Source of the DNA: DASYAE01 sp036501535
Lineage (GTDB): Bacteria; Actinomycetota; Actinomycetes; Streptomycetales; Catenulisporaceae
Assembly: GCA_036501535.1 (NCBI GenBank)
Contig: DASYAE010000007.1
Location: 1 to 64,000 of the forward strand
Length of the DNA: 64,000 nucleotides
Direction of reading: 5' to 3'
In this document: one piece after another, positions 44,329 to 52,926 of the stretch
How positions within the stretch are numbered: the first letter of the stretch is position 1
How the letters are laid out: each line of letters begins with the position of its first letter
Position numbers and translations under genes: made by a program
The notes under the pieces: model-generated
Databases searched by the model: none
What the model was told of the DNA's origin: nothing
The model's input: only the letters and a program-made list of their open reading frames with translations

Positions 44329-44538
44329 TCAGCCGCGCAGCGCCCGGGAGTTCAGCAGCGCCCAGGCCCCGCCGCACAGCGCCGCCGCGGCCAGCACGAG
44401 CGCGGCCGTCCGGGCCCGCCGGGAGAACTCGGCCCGGCGCAGCATCCGCCGCTCCGCGTCCTGCAGGAACGCCAGCTCGCGGGCGAGCCAGGCCTCTGTC
44501 TCGGGGGGCATGGGCTGGGTGTGCCGGTCCTCGGTCAT
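44329..44538 (-). CDS. Small single-pass membrane protein, 69 aa
   Basis: ATG 44538 with AGGGAG upstream. A charged helical N-terminus (EAWLARELAFLQDAERRMLRRAEFSRRAR) precedes one hydrophobic helix (TAALVLAAAALCGGAWALL) at the C-terminus. It resembles the short DUF3040-like membrane proteins of actinobacteria only in layout. Function unknown. Confidence 0.6.
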   Translation of the reverse strand: MTEDRHTQPMPPETEAWLARELAFLQDAERRMLRRAEFSRRARTAALVLAAAALCGGAWALLNSRALRG

Positions 44539-44760
44539 TCGCTCCCTCGCATGCTCGCGCCGCGGCGGATCGGGCGTGCCCGCGGCATGGCGACCTTCCC
44601 CCGGCGGGTCCGCGGACGCACAGGGGCCGGAGCCAAGCGTTACAGATCTGTTACAAACTACCGGGCCGCACCTTCGTCCGCCGTCCAGCGGATCACCGCG
44701 GATGACGCAGCGTCAGATCACCGCTGCGCGCAGAGATCCGCGCTCGCGCGCCGAGCCGGG

Positions 44761-45891
44761 TCAGTGTGCACCGTGCTGCGCGCCCGGTCCGGTCTCCGGC
44801 TCGTCGCGGTCCTGCGCGGCGCCGCCCCGCGGACGGGCGTCCTGGGCCCGGCTGTGCTCGGCCTCGCCGACGGAGGCGGCCCGGCCGATCGTCAGCAGCG
44901 CCTCCGGGGCGTGGTCGACCTGCAGCGTGGTGTGCTCGATCCCGAACTGCTCGTGCAGCAGGCGCTGCATGCGGCCCTGCACGGCGTGGCAGTCGTGCCC
45001 CGGGGTGACCAGGACGTGCGCGGAGAGCGCCGGGAAGCCGGAGGTGATGGTCCACACGTGCAGATCGTGCACCTCGGCGATCTCCGGGTCGGCCGCCATC
45101 GCGGTGCCGATCGCGGCCGGCTCGAGGCCCTCCGGCGCCGCCTCGAGGAAGATCCGCCACGACTCGCGCACCAGCTTGAAGCCGGCATGGGCCATCAGCG
45201 CGGCGACCACGAGCGAGGCCAGCGCGTCGGCCCGGGCGAAGCCGGTGGTGAGCACCACGACGCCGGCTGCCGCGGTGGCGACGAAGGCCCATGCGTCGTT
45301 GAGGATGTGCTGGAACGCGCCCTCCACGTTCAGGCTGGTCCGGTTGGCGCGGCCGACCAGCCAGGCGGCGGCCGCGTTGACCGCGATGCCGGCCAGCGCG
45401 GTGCCGATCACCAGGCCGCCGCGCACGTCGGGCGGGCTGACGAGGCGTCGGATCGCCTCGTAGGTGAAGACCGCGACCAAGACCAGCAGGGTGATCCCGT
45501 TCGCCTGCGCCGAAAGGATCTCCGCGCGCTTGAAGCCGAAGGTCCAGCGGCCCTGGGCCGGCCGCGCGGCCAGGCTCATCGCGGCGAGGGCGAGGGCGAG
45601 CGCGGCGGCGTCGGTCAGCATGTGCCCGGCGTCCGAGATCAGTGCGAGCGAGCGGGCCGCGATGCCGATGACCACCTCGGCGACCATGTAGGCCAGGATC
45701 AGGCCGAGGGCGGCGGAGATGTACCGGTGGTCGGCGTCCGGGGCCACCGCGGCGTGGTCGTGGCCGTGCTCGTGCGCCTGGCCGGCATGCGCCTTCGCGG
45801 CGGCGCCCGCCGCGCCCTGGGCCTCCGTGCCCTGATCCGAGCGGCGCAGCGGCCCGCGCGCCTCGGCCCGGCTCCCGGTGCCTCGCGTCAT
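44761..45891 (-). CDS. Cation diffusion facilitator (zinc-type)
   Basis: 376 residues, six helices. His-rich N-terminus (HAGQAHEHGHDHAAV) binds zinc; metal-site motifs SDAGHMLTDAAALAL (helix II) and HILNDAWAFV (helix V) carry the HxxxD residues. Cytosolic C-terminal domain EVHDLHVWTITSGFPALSAHV is the ZitB/CzcD type. Exports Zn and perhaps Cd or Co by proton antiport. TAGGGT lies 7 nt before ATG 45891, so the mRNA may be leaderless. Confidence 0.9.
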   Translation of the reverse strand: MTRGTGSRAEARGPLRRSDQGTEAQGAAGAAAKAHAGQAHEHGHDHAAVAPDADHRYISAALGLILAYMVAEVVIGIAARSLALISDAGHMLTDAAALALALAAMSLAARPAQGRWTFGFKRAEILSAQANGITLLVLVAVFTYEAIRRLVSPPDVRGGLVIGTALAGIAVNAAAAWLVGRANRTSLNVEGAFQHILNDAWAFVATAAAGVVVLTTGFARADALASLVVAALMAHAGFKLVRESWRIFLEAAPEGLEPAAIGTAMAADPEIAEVHDLHVWTITSGFPALSAHVLVTPGHDCHAVQGRMQRLLHEQFGIEHTTLQVDHAPEALLTIGRAASVGEAEHSRAQDARPRGGAAQDRDEPETGPGAQHGAH

Positions 45892-46189
45892 GGCCCCAAC
45901 CCTACCCGAAGCAATGCAGGATACTTACATATGACAATGAAAACGGCTTCCACCGCACCGGGGCGGCCCGCGCCGCCTCGGTGAACGTCTCCTAACAGAG
46001 GTTTTACCGATGATCTAACCTCGCGCCTCTTGCCGGTGGACGGCTGCGGCCCTTTACTCCATGGCGGCACCGCAACCCGGTGCCCGCGGGAGCGACACCG
46101 CCGGCCCGGCGCCCACAAGAACGACGGTCCACAGCTCCCGCGGCACACCCCGTCCACTACCCACGGACCTGTACCTCGCGAGGAGTCAC
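45892..46189. promoter_or_regulatory. Divergent promoter region with AT-rich motif before the CDF gene
   Basis: TACTTACATATGACAATG (start 45922) and the following AAAAC are an AT-rich island about 35 bases upstream of the CDF start. The TGACAATGA core resembles half of a Zur-type box, but the second half is poor. On the other side the region carries AGGAG for GTG 46190. No gene is contained here. Confidence 0.3.
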
Positions 46190-46972
46190 GTGTCCCTGTT
46201 CCGTCGTCCCGCCATCGCCGCTGCTGCCGCGGCGTTCGCCCTGGCCCCGATGGCCGGTCTGGCCGCCCCGGTCTACGGCCCGGCCCTGTCGTCCCTGTCC
46301 TTCCACCCGATGGTCCACGCCGGCGGCTCCACGCCGTTCTTCGTCAGCCACGGCTTCGGCGCGAACGCCACCGTGACCAGCACCAACTGGTCCGGGTACG
46401 CCGCGACCGGCTCGACCTACACCAGCGTCAGCACGACCTTCAAGCAGCCGGCCGTCACGTGCTCCTCCGGCGACCAGTACTCCAGCTTCTGGGTCGGCCT
46501 CGACGGGTACAGCTCCAGCTCGGTCGAGCAGACCGGCACCGAGGCGGACTGCGTCGGGCGGACCGCCGAGTACTCGTCGTGGTACGAGCTCTACCCGGCC
46601 AACCCGGTGAACTACAGCAACACCGTCCGGGCCGGCGACTCGATCACCGAGACGGTGACCTTCTCCGGCTCGTCCACCTACACGATGACGATCAAGGACT
46701 CCACCGAGGGCTGGACCAAGACCACGACCAAGTCCTCGAGCGGCCACGCCCGCTCGTCGGCCGAGGTCATCGCCGAGGCGCCGTACAGCGGCGGCGTCCT
46801 GCCGCTGGCGGACTTCGGCAAGGTGTCGTTCTCCGGCTCGACCGTGAACGGCTCCACGCTCAGCTCGTTCAGCCCGACGGCCATCAACATGGTCAGCTCC
46901 TCGGGCGCGGCCGAGGCGACCACCGGGTCGCTGTCCGGCGGCAGCTTCTCCATCACCTGGAACAGCAGGTGA
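46190..46972 (+). CDS. Secreted G1 family glutamic peptidase (eqolisin-like)
   Basis: 260 residues. Signal peptide VSLFRRPAIAAAAAAFALAPMAG-like (basic start, Ala-rich core), cleaved near AAP at about 27. The mature part is all-beta: NWSGYAATG, YSSFWVGLDGYSSSS, then the candidate catalytic Q114 in VEQTGTEADC, WYELYPANP, and the candidate catalytic Glu in AEVIAEAPY (E192). The Q/E dyad defines family G1, fungal acid peptidases with scattered bacterial members. Likely secreted and active at low pH. GTG 46190 has AGGAG upstream. Confidence 0.8.
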   Translation: MSLFRRPAIAAAAAAFALAPMAGLAAPVYGPALSSLSFHPMVHAGGSTPFFVSHGFGANATVTSTNWSGYAATGSTYTSVSTTFKQPAVTCSSGDQYSSFWVGLDGYSSSSVEQTGTEADCVGRTAEYSSWYELYPANPVNYSNTVRAGDSITETVTFSGSSTYTMTIKDSTEGWTKTTTKSSSGHARSSAEVIAEAPYSGGVLPLADFGKVSFSGSTVNGSTLSSFSPTAINMVSSSGAAEATTGSLSGGSFSITWNSR

Positions 46973-46976
46973 CCTC

Positions 46977-47056
46977 GGGCCCGGCCGGCTGACGGCCGGG
47001 CCTGTTCCCGAGCGCCGACATCGCGTGCCGGGACCGGTCCTCCGGTCCCGGCACGC
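46977..47056. terminator. Two tandem hairpins after the G1 peptidase
   Basis: First stem 46977-47003 (GGCCCGGCCG, 5-nt loop); second, stronger stem 47023-47056 (15 bp, GCGTGCCGGGACCGG with a TCCT loop). Together they are a probable strong terminator. Confidence 0.65.
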
Positions 47057-47222
47057 TGCCTTTCGTCGGGCGCCGCCCGCCGGCACCGCGTTTTTCCGGC
47101 GGGACACGGCCGCGCGCTGCTCGCGCCGGTCTCCCGCTTTCGCCAAGATGGCTCGCAGGCCCGCCGCGGCGGTCGACGACGGGCTGGCGAAGATACGGCG
47201 GAGAGGCAGGCGTTAGGCGCGG

Positions 47223-49013
47223 ATGGCGGCTGATATGGAGGAGCGCACGGCGGATCGGGGCGAACCGGCGGCGCCGGCCGAGCCGTCGGCCGGCTTCCTG
47301 CACGGCCGGCTGCGCGGGCCCTCGTACGCGACCACCATCTGGTACCTGCGCATCTGCGCGGCGCTCAACCTGCTCTCGGCGCTGTCGCTGTCGTTCGGGG
47401 CCTCGGTGCGGCGGCACAACCAGGGCGAGCTGTTCACCCCGTTCCTGCTCACCGCCGGCTACACCTCGGCCGCGTTCGCCGCGTTCCTGGCGGTGATGCT
47501 GCGCCGCCGCAAGCGCGCGGCGTGGATCTTCGCGATGATCCTGCTGGTGCCCACGCTGGCGATCTACCTGGTGGCGATGGGCGTATCCGACTACCGCGAA
47601 CACGCGTTCAACTGGCTGTCGACCGCGTTGACCCTGTTGCTGTTCCTGGCCCTGCTGTTCGGCCGGCGGGAGTTCTACGCGAAGGGCGACCGGCACAATC
47701 CGCGCCTGGCGATCGGCGTGCTGATCGGCGGCGGCGCGCTGGCCGCGGCGGTCGGCACGCTCCTGGTCTCCTTCTTCGCCTCGGGCAGCGGCGCGAGCAT
47801 CGGCGCGCGCATCACCTACACCCTGATGCGGGTCACCACGGTCGAGGCCTCCGGGAAGGACCTGAACGGCTCCGCGGTGCCGCGCTGGATCGGCATCGTC
47901 ATCAACCTGATGAGCCTGGCGCTGTTCCTGCTCGTGCTCTACGTGCTCTTCCGCTCGCCGCGCGGCCGCTGGCTGCACACCGTGCAGGAGGAGCAGCGGC
48001 TGCGCGCGCTGCTGGACAAGCACGGCGAGCGCGACTCGCTCGGCTACTTCGCGCTGCGCCGCGACAAGGCGGTGATCTTCTCCCCGACCGGCAAGGCGGC
48101 GATCGCGTACCGGGTGGTCGGCGGGGTGTCGCTGGCCTCCGGCGATCCGCTGGGCGACCTGGAGGCGTGGCCTGGAGCGATCGACGCGTGGCTGGCCGAG
48201 GCACACCAGCACGCGTGGATTCCGGCGGTGGCCGGGGCCGGCGAGGAGGCCGGCCGGGTCTACGCGCGGCACGGCCTGGACGCGCTGGAGCTCGGCGACG
48301 AGGCCGTGGTGGAGATCGCGGATTTCACCCTCGAGGGCCGGGCGATGCGCGTGGTCCGGCAGGCGTACAACCGGGTGAACCGCGCGGGGTACACCACACG
48401 GATCAGGCGGCATGAGGACGTTACGCCGGACGAGTTCGAGGCGTTGATCAAGGCGGCCGACCGGTGGCGCTACGGCCAGACCGAGCGGGGCTTCTCCATG
48501 GCCCTCGGCCGGCTGGGCGACCGCGCGGACGGCCAGTGCGTGATGGTCGAGTGCCATGATGCGGACGGCCGGCTCTGCGCGCTGCTCTCCTTCGTCCCGT
48601 GGGGGCGCACCGGGCTGTCGCTGGAGCTGATGCGCCGGGACAAGGACAGCGACAACGGCATCATCGAGTTCATGGTGATCGAGCTGATCCAGAACGGCGC
48701 GCAGGTCGGCGTCGAGCGGATCTCGCTGAACTTCGCTATGTTCCGGTCCGTGTTCGACCGCGGGTCCCGGCTCGGCGCCGGACCGGTGCTGCGCGCTTGG
48801 CGGGCCGTGCTGATGTTCTTCTCCCGCTGGTGGCAGATCGAGTCGCTGTACCGGGCGAACGCGAAGTACCGGCCGATCTGGGAGCCGCGGTTCGTGCTCT
48901 ACCAGCGCTCCGCGGACCTGCCGCGGATCGGCCTCGCCTACGCGCGGGCCGAGGGATTCCTGGCCGCGCCCGCGCTCTCTCCGGGCGCACGGAAGGGCCG
49001 GGTCGGCCCTTAG
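47223..49013 (+). CDS. LPG synthase-like membrane protein (DUF2156)
   Basis: 596 residues. Residues about 40-240 hold six or so helices; the rest is a cytosolic GNAT-like DUF2156 domain: DSLGYFALRRDKAVIFSPTG, GGVSLASGDPLGD, WSLELM-like segment GLSLELMRRDKDSDNGI, EFMVIELIQNGAQ and SLNFAMFRSVFD. This is the catalytic architecture of MprF and mycobacterial LysX-N enzymes, which attach amino acids to phosphatidylglycerol and lower sensitivity to cationic peptides. No aminoacyl-tRNA synthetase domain is fused here. Starts at 47223 or ATG 47235. Confidence 0.85.
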   Translation: MAADMEERTADRGEPAAPAEPSAGFLHGRLRGPSYATTIWYLRICAALNLLSALSLSFGASVRRHNQGELFTPFLLTAGYTSAAFAAFLAVMLRRRKRAAWIFAMILLVPTLAIYLVAMGVSDYREHAFNWLSTALTLLLFLALLFGRREFYAKGDRHNPRLAIGVLIGGGALAAAVGTLLVSFFASGSGASIGARITYTLMRVTTVEASGKDLNGSAVPRWIGIVINLMSLALFLLVLYVLFRSPRGRWLHTVQEEQRLRALLDKHGERDSLGYFALRRDKAVIFSPTGKAAIAYRVVGGVSLASGDPLGDLEAWPGAIDAWLAEAHQHAWIPAVAGAGEEAGRVYARHGLDALELGDEAVVEIADFTLEGRAMRVVRQAYNRVNRAGYTTRIRRHEDVTPDEFEALIKAADRWRYGQTERGFSMALGRLGDRADGQCVMVECHDADGRLCALLSFVPWGRTGLSLELMRRDKDSDNGIIEFMVIELIQNGAQVGVERISLNFAMFRSVFDRGSRLGAGPVLRAWRAVLMFFSRWWQIESLYRANAKYRPIWEPRFVLYQRSADLPRIGLAYARAEGFLAAPALSPGARKGRVGP

Positions 49014-49171
49014 GCCGCGTGCGGCTCACCAGGCAGGCCCGGGCCGTCAACCCGGTTCCACCTTCGTTTCCACCTGGATACCAACCCGGGGGTTGACCTC
49101 GCCGGACGCGGATCAGCCTACGTTGAGCCGGACGAGATCACAGACGGCGCATCCGGCGAGGTGGGGTAGGC

Positions 49172-49699
49172 ATGTCGACCACAGCAGCATCGGTCCTGCA
49201 GGTCATCTTGGTGATAGCAGTGCTCGCATTGGTCATCGGCCGGCGGTTCACGCCGCGGCCGGTGCGCGGCGACGGCCGGCGATGGCGGCTCCCGCTGATC
49301 CTCGTCGCGATCGGCGTGTACTCGCTCTACGGGCTCGGCCACGGCTCGAAGCCGGTCACCTGGACCGGCGCCGACCTGGCGTACATCGCCATCGGCCTCG
49401 CGGTGAGCGTCGTGCTGGGCGCCACGCGCGGATTCACCCTGCACATCTACGAGCAGGGCGGCACGCTCATGCAGCGATACCGTCCGCTCACCGCGCTACT
49501 CTGGGTCGTGCTGATCGCCGTGCGGATAGGCATGGACCTGTCCGCCACCGGCCTGGGCGTGGCCTCTGCGGTGGCCGGCGGCAGCATCCTGTTGATGTTC
49601 GGCGCGTCTCTGCTCGGCGAGGCGGCTGCGGTCACCCTGCGGGTGGCGGGGTCCGGCCCGGGCGGAGGCTGGGGCGTCCAGGGCGCCGGACCGCAGTGA
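49172..49699 (+). CDS. Hypothetical multi-pass membrane protein
   Basis: 175 residues, about four or five helices, resembling the DUF1453/CcdC-like group: short first helix, RRFTPRPVRGDGRRWRLP, IAIGLAVSVVLGATRGFTLHIYEQGGTLMQRYRP and a Gly-rich end. GAGGTGGGG precedes the ATG. Function unknown. Only 35 bases separate it from the histidine kinase, so it may be co-transcribed and modulate the kinase (inference). Confidence 0.65.
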   Translation: MSTTAASVLQVILVIAVLALVIGRRFTPRPVRGDGRRWRLPLILVAIGVYSLYGLGHGSKPVTWTGADLAYIAIGLAVSVVLGATRGFTLHIYEQGGTLMQRYRPLTALLWVVLIAVRIGMDLSATGLGVASAVAGGSILLMFGASLLGEAAAVTLRVAGSGPGGGWGVQGAGPQ

Positions 49700-49733
49700 T
49701 CCGGTCGCTGTAAGCAGTCGCAGCGCAGTCGCA

Positions 49734-51101
49734 GTGGGCATCGAGAGCCGGGTGGTGGTCAGCGTGCTGGCATTGTTCCGCGCCGCGTCCCGGCTCGCCG
49801 AGGAAGGGCCCTACGAGCAGCCCGACGACCGCGGCGTCTGGAACTTCCGGGTGGTCGGCGACCGCAACTCGATCAGCGACACGATCTCCCGGCTGATCGG
49901 CCTCGGCTTCCTGATCGCGGGCCTCTACGGCTCCTACGCCGTGGCGGTGGGCGACACCCGGACCGTCATCGCGGTGCTCGGTGGCGTATGCGCGGCGACA
50001 TGGCTGGTGTGGGGCGTCACCGGCCGGGTCGCCGCCTCGCTGCCGGAAGGCTCGCCGCGCCGGCAGACGTTCTCCGCCTGCGCCGGGATCGCGGTCTGCG
50101 TCTTCGGCCTGGTCGGCGCGCTGCTCGCCGGCCTCGAGCCGCAGACGGCCGCCGCGGTCTTCCCGTGCGTCGCGACGATCACGGTCACGATCCGCACGTC
50201 GCCGCGGTTCTCCAGCGCGTTCGTCACGATCTTGGCGGTCGTGACCGTGGGCAGCGGCGTGCCCGTTGGTCATCCGGTCGGCTCGCTCGGGTTCGCGAGC
50301 CTCTATTTCGGCCTGTTCGGCCTGAGCCTGGGGCGACGCTCGACGCGGCAGCGGGCGCAGACCGCCGAGCAACTGCTGGCGGAGACCGAGCGGGCCAACG
50401 CGCAGCAGGCGCAGGCGGCGGCGCTGGCCGAGCGCAGCCGGATCGCCCGGGAGATCCACGACGTGCTGGCCCACTCGCTGGCCGCGCTCTCGGTGCAGCT
50501 GGAGGCGGCGGACGCGCTGCTCGGCCTGGGCACGGATCCGCAGCGAGCGCATGCGCACGTGGTGAATGCGCGTCAGATCGCGCGCGAGGGCTTGGCCGAG
50601 ACGCGCCGGGCCATCGCGGCGCTGCGGGAGGACACGCCGCCGCTGCGTTCGCTGCTCGATGTGCTGGCCGACGCGTACAAGTCGGACACCGGGGCGACGG
50701 CGACCGTGGTCGCGCACAGCGAGCCGACCGGCCTGGCCCCGGACGCGGCGCTCGCGGTGTACCGGACCGCGCAGGAGGCGCTGACGAACGTGCGCAAGCA
50801 CGCTCCGGGCGCGGTGGTCGAGGTGACGCTGACGGAGGGGGACGGCGTCGTCGAGCTGGCCGTGGTGAACGGGCCGGCGCGTGACGCGCCGTCATATCTG
50901 GCCAGCTCCGGCGGCGGATACGGGCTGACCGGGCTCAAGGAGCGGGCCGAGCTGGCCGGCGGGACGCTGGAGGCCGGGCCCTGCGACGCCCCGGCGTCCG
51001 CGCCGGTCGGCGCCGGCGGCCGGGCGGTCATCGGCAACGCGATCGGCTGGCAGGTGCGTCTTCGCATCCCCGCGGCGACCGGGGGCCGCAGCGCCGCCTG
51101 A
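49734..51101 (+). CDS. Sensor histidine kinase, NarL (HisKA_3) class
   Basis: 455 residues. Five or six helices in about residues 52-200 form the input domain; the dimerisation/phospho-acceptor segment is ERSRIAREIHDVLAHSLAAL with H242. ATP-binding part: AQEALTNVRKHAPGA (N box) and GYGLTGLKERAELAGG (G2). Its ligand is unknown. The GTG start at 49734 lacks a clear ribosome site. Followed by its regulator after 65 bases. Confidence 0.88.
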   Translation: MGIESRVVVSVLALFRAASRLAEEGPYEQPDDRGVWNFRVVGDRNSISDTISRLIGLGFLIAGLYGSYAVAVGDTRTVIAVLGGVCAATWLVWGVTGRVAASLPEGSPRRQTFSACAGIAVCVFGLVGALLAGLEPQTAAAVFPCVATITVTIRTSPRFSSAFVTILAVVTVGSGVPVGHPVGSLGFASLYFGLFGLSLGRRSTRQRAQTAEQLLAETERANAQQAQAAALAERSRIAREIHDVLAHSLAALSVQLEAADALLGLGTDPQRAHAHVVNARQIAREGLAETRRAIAALREDTPPLRSLLDVLADAYKSDTGATATVVAHSEPTGLAPDAALAVYRTAQEALTNVRKHAPGAVVEVTLTEGDGVVELAVVNGPARDAPSYLASSGGGYGLTGLKERAELAGGTLEAGPCDAPASAPVGAGGRAVIGNAIGWQVRLRIPAATGGRSAA

Positions 51102-51154
51102 GCCTTTCGCAGGCCACGGTCACCGGCGGCTGCGCCCTCGGTCCGGCCTGCATC

Positions 51155-51160
51155 TATTCT
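51155..51160 (+). promoter_or_regulatory. -10 box of the NarL-type regulator; leaderless
   Basis: TATTCT, 6 nt (TGGGGG), then ATG 51167. The regulator may thus have its own promoter in addition to read-through from the kinase. Confidence 0.5.
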
Positions 51161-51166
51161 TGGGGG

Positions 51167-51865
51167 ATGAGCGGCGAGACGGCAGGTGCGACGCCGCCGC
51201 CGGCGGTGCGGGTCCTGGTGGTCGACGACCAGGCGGCGGTGCGCGACGGGCTGGTCACCCTGCTCGGGCTGGAGCCCGGGATCCGCGTGGTCGGCCAGGC
51301 CGGGGACGGCGCCGCGGCGCTCGAGGCGGTCGCCTCGGCGGCCGAGCCGGACCGGCCGCAGGTGGCGCTGATGGACCTGCACATGCCGGGGGTGGACGGG
51401 ATCGAGGCGACCGCGCGGCTGGCCCGGCGGTTCCCCGGGGTGCGCGTGGTGGTGCTCACGACGTACGCCGACGACGCGTCGATCCACGGGGCGCTGCAGG
51501 CCGGGGCGCTCGGCTTCCTGACGAAGGACTCCGGGCGCGCGGACATCGCGCGGGCCGTGCTCGCGGCGGCCGCGGGGCAGGCGGTGCTCGACGGCCACGT
51601 GCAGCGCCGGCTGGTCTCGGCGGCCGGCGGCGCGGCCGGGCGCGCTCTACCGCAGGACGCGGCGGCGCCGGACAACCTGACCGCCCGCGAGGTCGAGGTG
51701 CTGCGGAAGATCGCCGCCGGGATGACCAACGCCGAGATCGCGAAGGACCTGTTCGTCTCCGAGGCGACGGTCAAGACGCATATCAACCATCTGTTCGCCA
51801 AGGCCGGGCTGCGGGACCGCGCCCAGGCGGTGCAGTACGCTTATCGCAACGGCCTGGCACGATAG
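51167..51865 (+). CDS. NarL/LuxR-type response regulator
   Basis: 232 residues. Receiver with D20-D21, phospho-acceptor D70 in VALMDLHMPGVDG and TKDS lysine; LuxR helix-turn-helix at the C-terminus: LTAREVEVLRKIAAGMTNAE, ATVKTHINHLFAKAGL. Partner of the upstream kinase. Targets unknown. Confidence 0.93.
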   Translation: MSGETAGATPPPAVRVLVVDDQAAVRDGLVTLLGLEPGIRVVGQAGDGAAALEAVASAAEPDRPQVALMDLHMPGVDGIEATARLARRFPGVRVVVLTTYADDASIHGALQAGALGFLTKDSGRADIARAVLAAAAGQAVLDGHVQRRLVSAAGGAAGRALPQDAAAPDNLTAREVEVLRKIAAGMTNAEIAKDLFVSEATVKTHINHLFAKAGLRDRAQAVQYAYRNGLAR

Positions 51866-51879
51866 CGGCCGGGGCCGGG

Positions 51880-52815
51880 TCAGCTGGCTCCCGTGCAGAG
51901 CGACTGCAGCGCGCCGGAGTCCGTGTCGAGCTCGGCGATGTCCCCGTTCACGCCGGTGGACCCGGCCGTGCCGCCGCCGAGGATCGCCTGCAGGTCCACG
52001 GTGACGGTCGAGATGTCGCCGTCCAGCTTGTCGAGGTCGTCCGAGACCTCCACGTTGACCGCGGCGCTCTCCGCGCTCTGCACCGACTGGCCCAGGCCGT
52101 TGAGGAAGCCGATGGCGGCCTGCGGGCCGGTCGCGGCGGCCTGCAGCTCGCTCGGGACGGCGGGCAGCGAGGAGAGGATCAGGGCGCAGCCGGGGTCGTT
52201 CGGCGCGTCGCCGAACATCGAGCCGTTGGCGTCGCTGATCGCGCTGGCCGCGGCGATCAGGCCGATCGCGATCAGGACCGTGATCGCGGCGCTGATCGGG
52301 GCGATCACCAGGCCGGCGACGGCCTGCCCGCGGCCGGCCCCGCCGAGCTGCCGGGACCTGCGCAGGCCGACCGCGGAGAGCACCAGTCCGGCCGGCCAGA
52401 AGAAGATCGCGGTGAGCAGGCCGACCAGCGCGAGGCCGTTGGTCGGCGGCCGCTGCGGCGGCGGATAGGCGAACAGCGGCGGCATGCCGTAGGGGCTGTA
52501 GGCCGGCGGCGGCGGATAGCCGTAGGGGCCGTAGATCGGCGCGGGGGGCGCGAACGGCTGCAGCGGCAGGCTGTTCGGGTCGGCCGGAGCCGGGCCGGCG
52601 AGGGCGGCCGAATCCTGCGGGCCGGGGGCGGCGAATCCTGGTTCCGGCGCGATGCGCGCGGTGTCCGCGGTGTCTGCGGCGGCCGACGGCGGCTGCGCCT
52701 CGGGCCCCTGCGACGCGGGCGCGTCATCGGACGGACGCCCGCCTCCGTCTCCCGGCAGGGGATGCCGCCCGGCTTCAGACAACGCCTGCCCCTCCGAAAG
52801 CTCCGCGGGTTTCAC
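51880..52815 (-). CDS. DUF4190-type membrane protein, paralogue A
   Basis: 311 residues. The long N-terminus is Pro/Ala/Tyr-rich (PAPIYGPYGYPPPPAYSPYG); then two helices around the linker GLRRSRQLGGAGRGQAVAGL, typical of DUF4190 proteins; then an extracytoplasmic acidic part with DDLDKLDGDISTV repeats. Same architecture as the gene at 52927, so an ancient tandem duplication. The GTG start has no clear ribosome site. Function unknown; proline-rich two-helix proteins often act in cell-wall growth zones. Confidence 0.7.
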   Translation of the reverse strand: MKPAELSEGQALSEAGRHPLPGDGGGRPSDDAPASQGPEAQPPSAAADTADTARIAPEPGFAAPGPQDSAALAGPAPADPNSLPLQPFAPPAPIYGPYGYPPPPAYSPYGMPPLFAYPPPQRPPTNGLALVGLLTAIFFWPAGLVLSAVGLRRSRQLGGAGRGQAVAGLVIAPISAAITVLIAIGLIAAASAISDANGSMFGDAPNDPGCALILSSLPAVPSELQAAATGPQAAIGFLNGLGQSVQSAESAAVNVEVSDDLDKLDGDISTVTVDLQAILGGGTAGSTGVNGDIAELDTDSGALQSLCTGAS

Positions 52816-52926
52816 TGGGTGATCGTACGCAGCGACCCGCGGCGAGGTGCGGCCGGGGCCGGGCAGCGACCGGCCGCAGACCTCCAGGACGGGAGTCTGC
52901 GGCCGCTGTCACGCGTCGGCGGCGGA

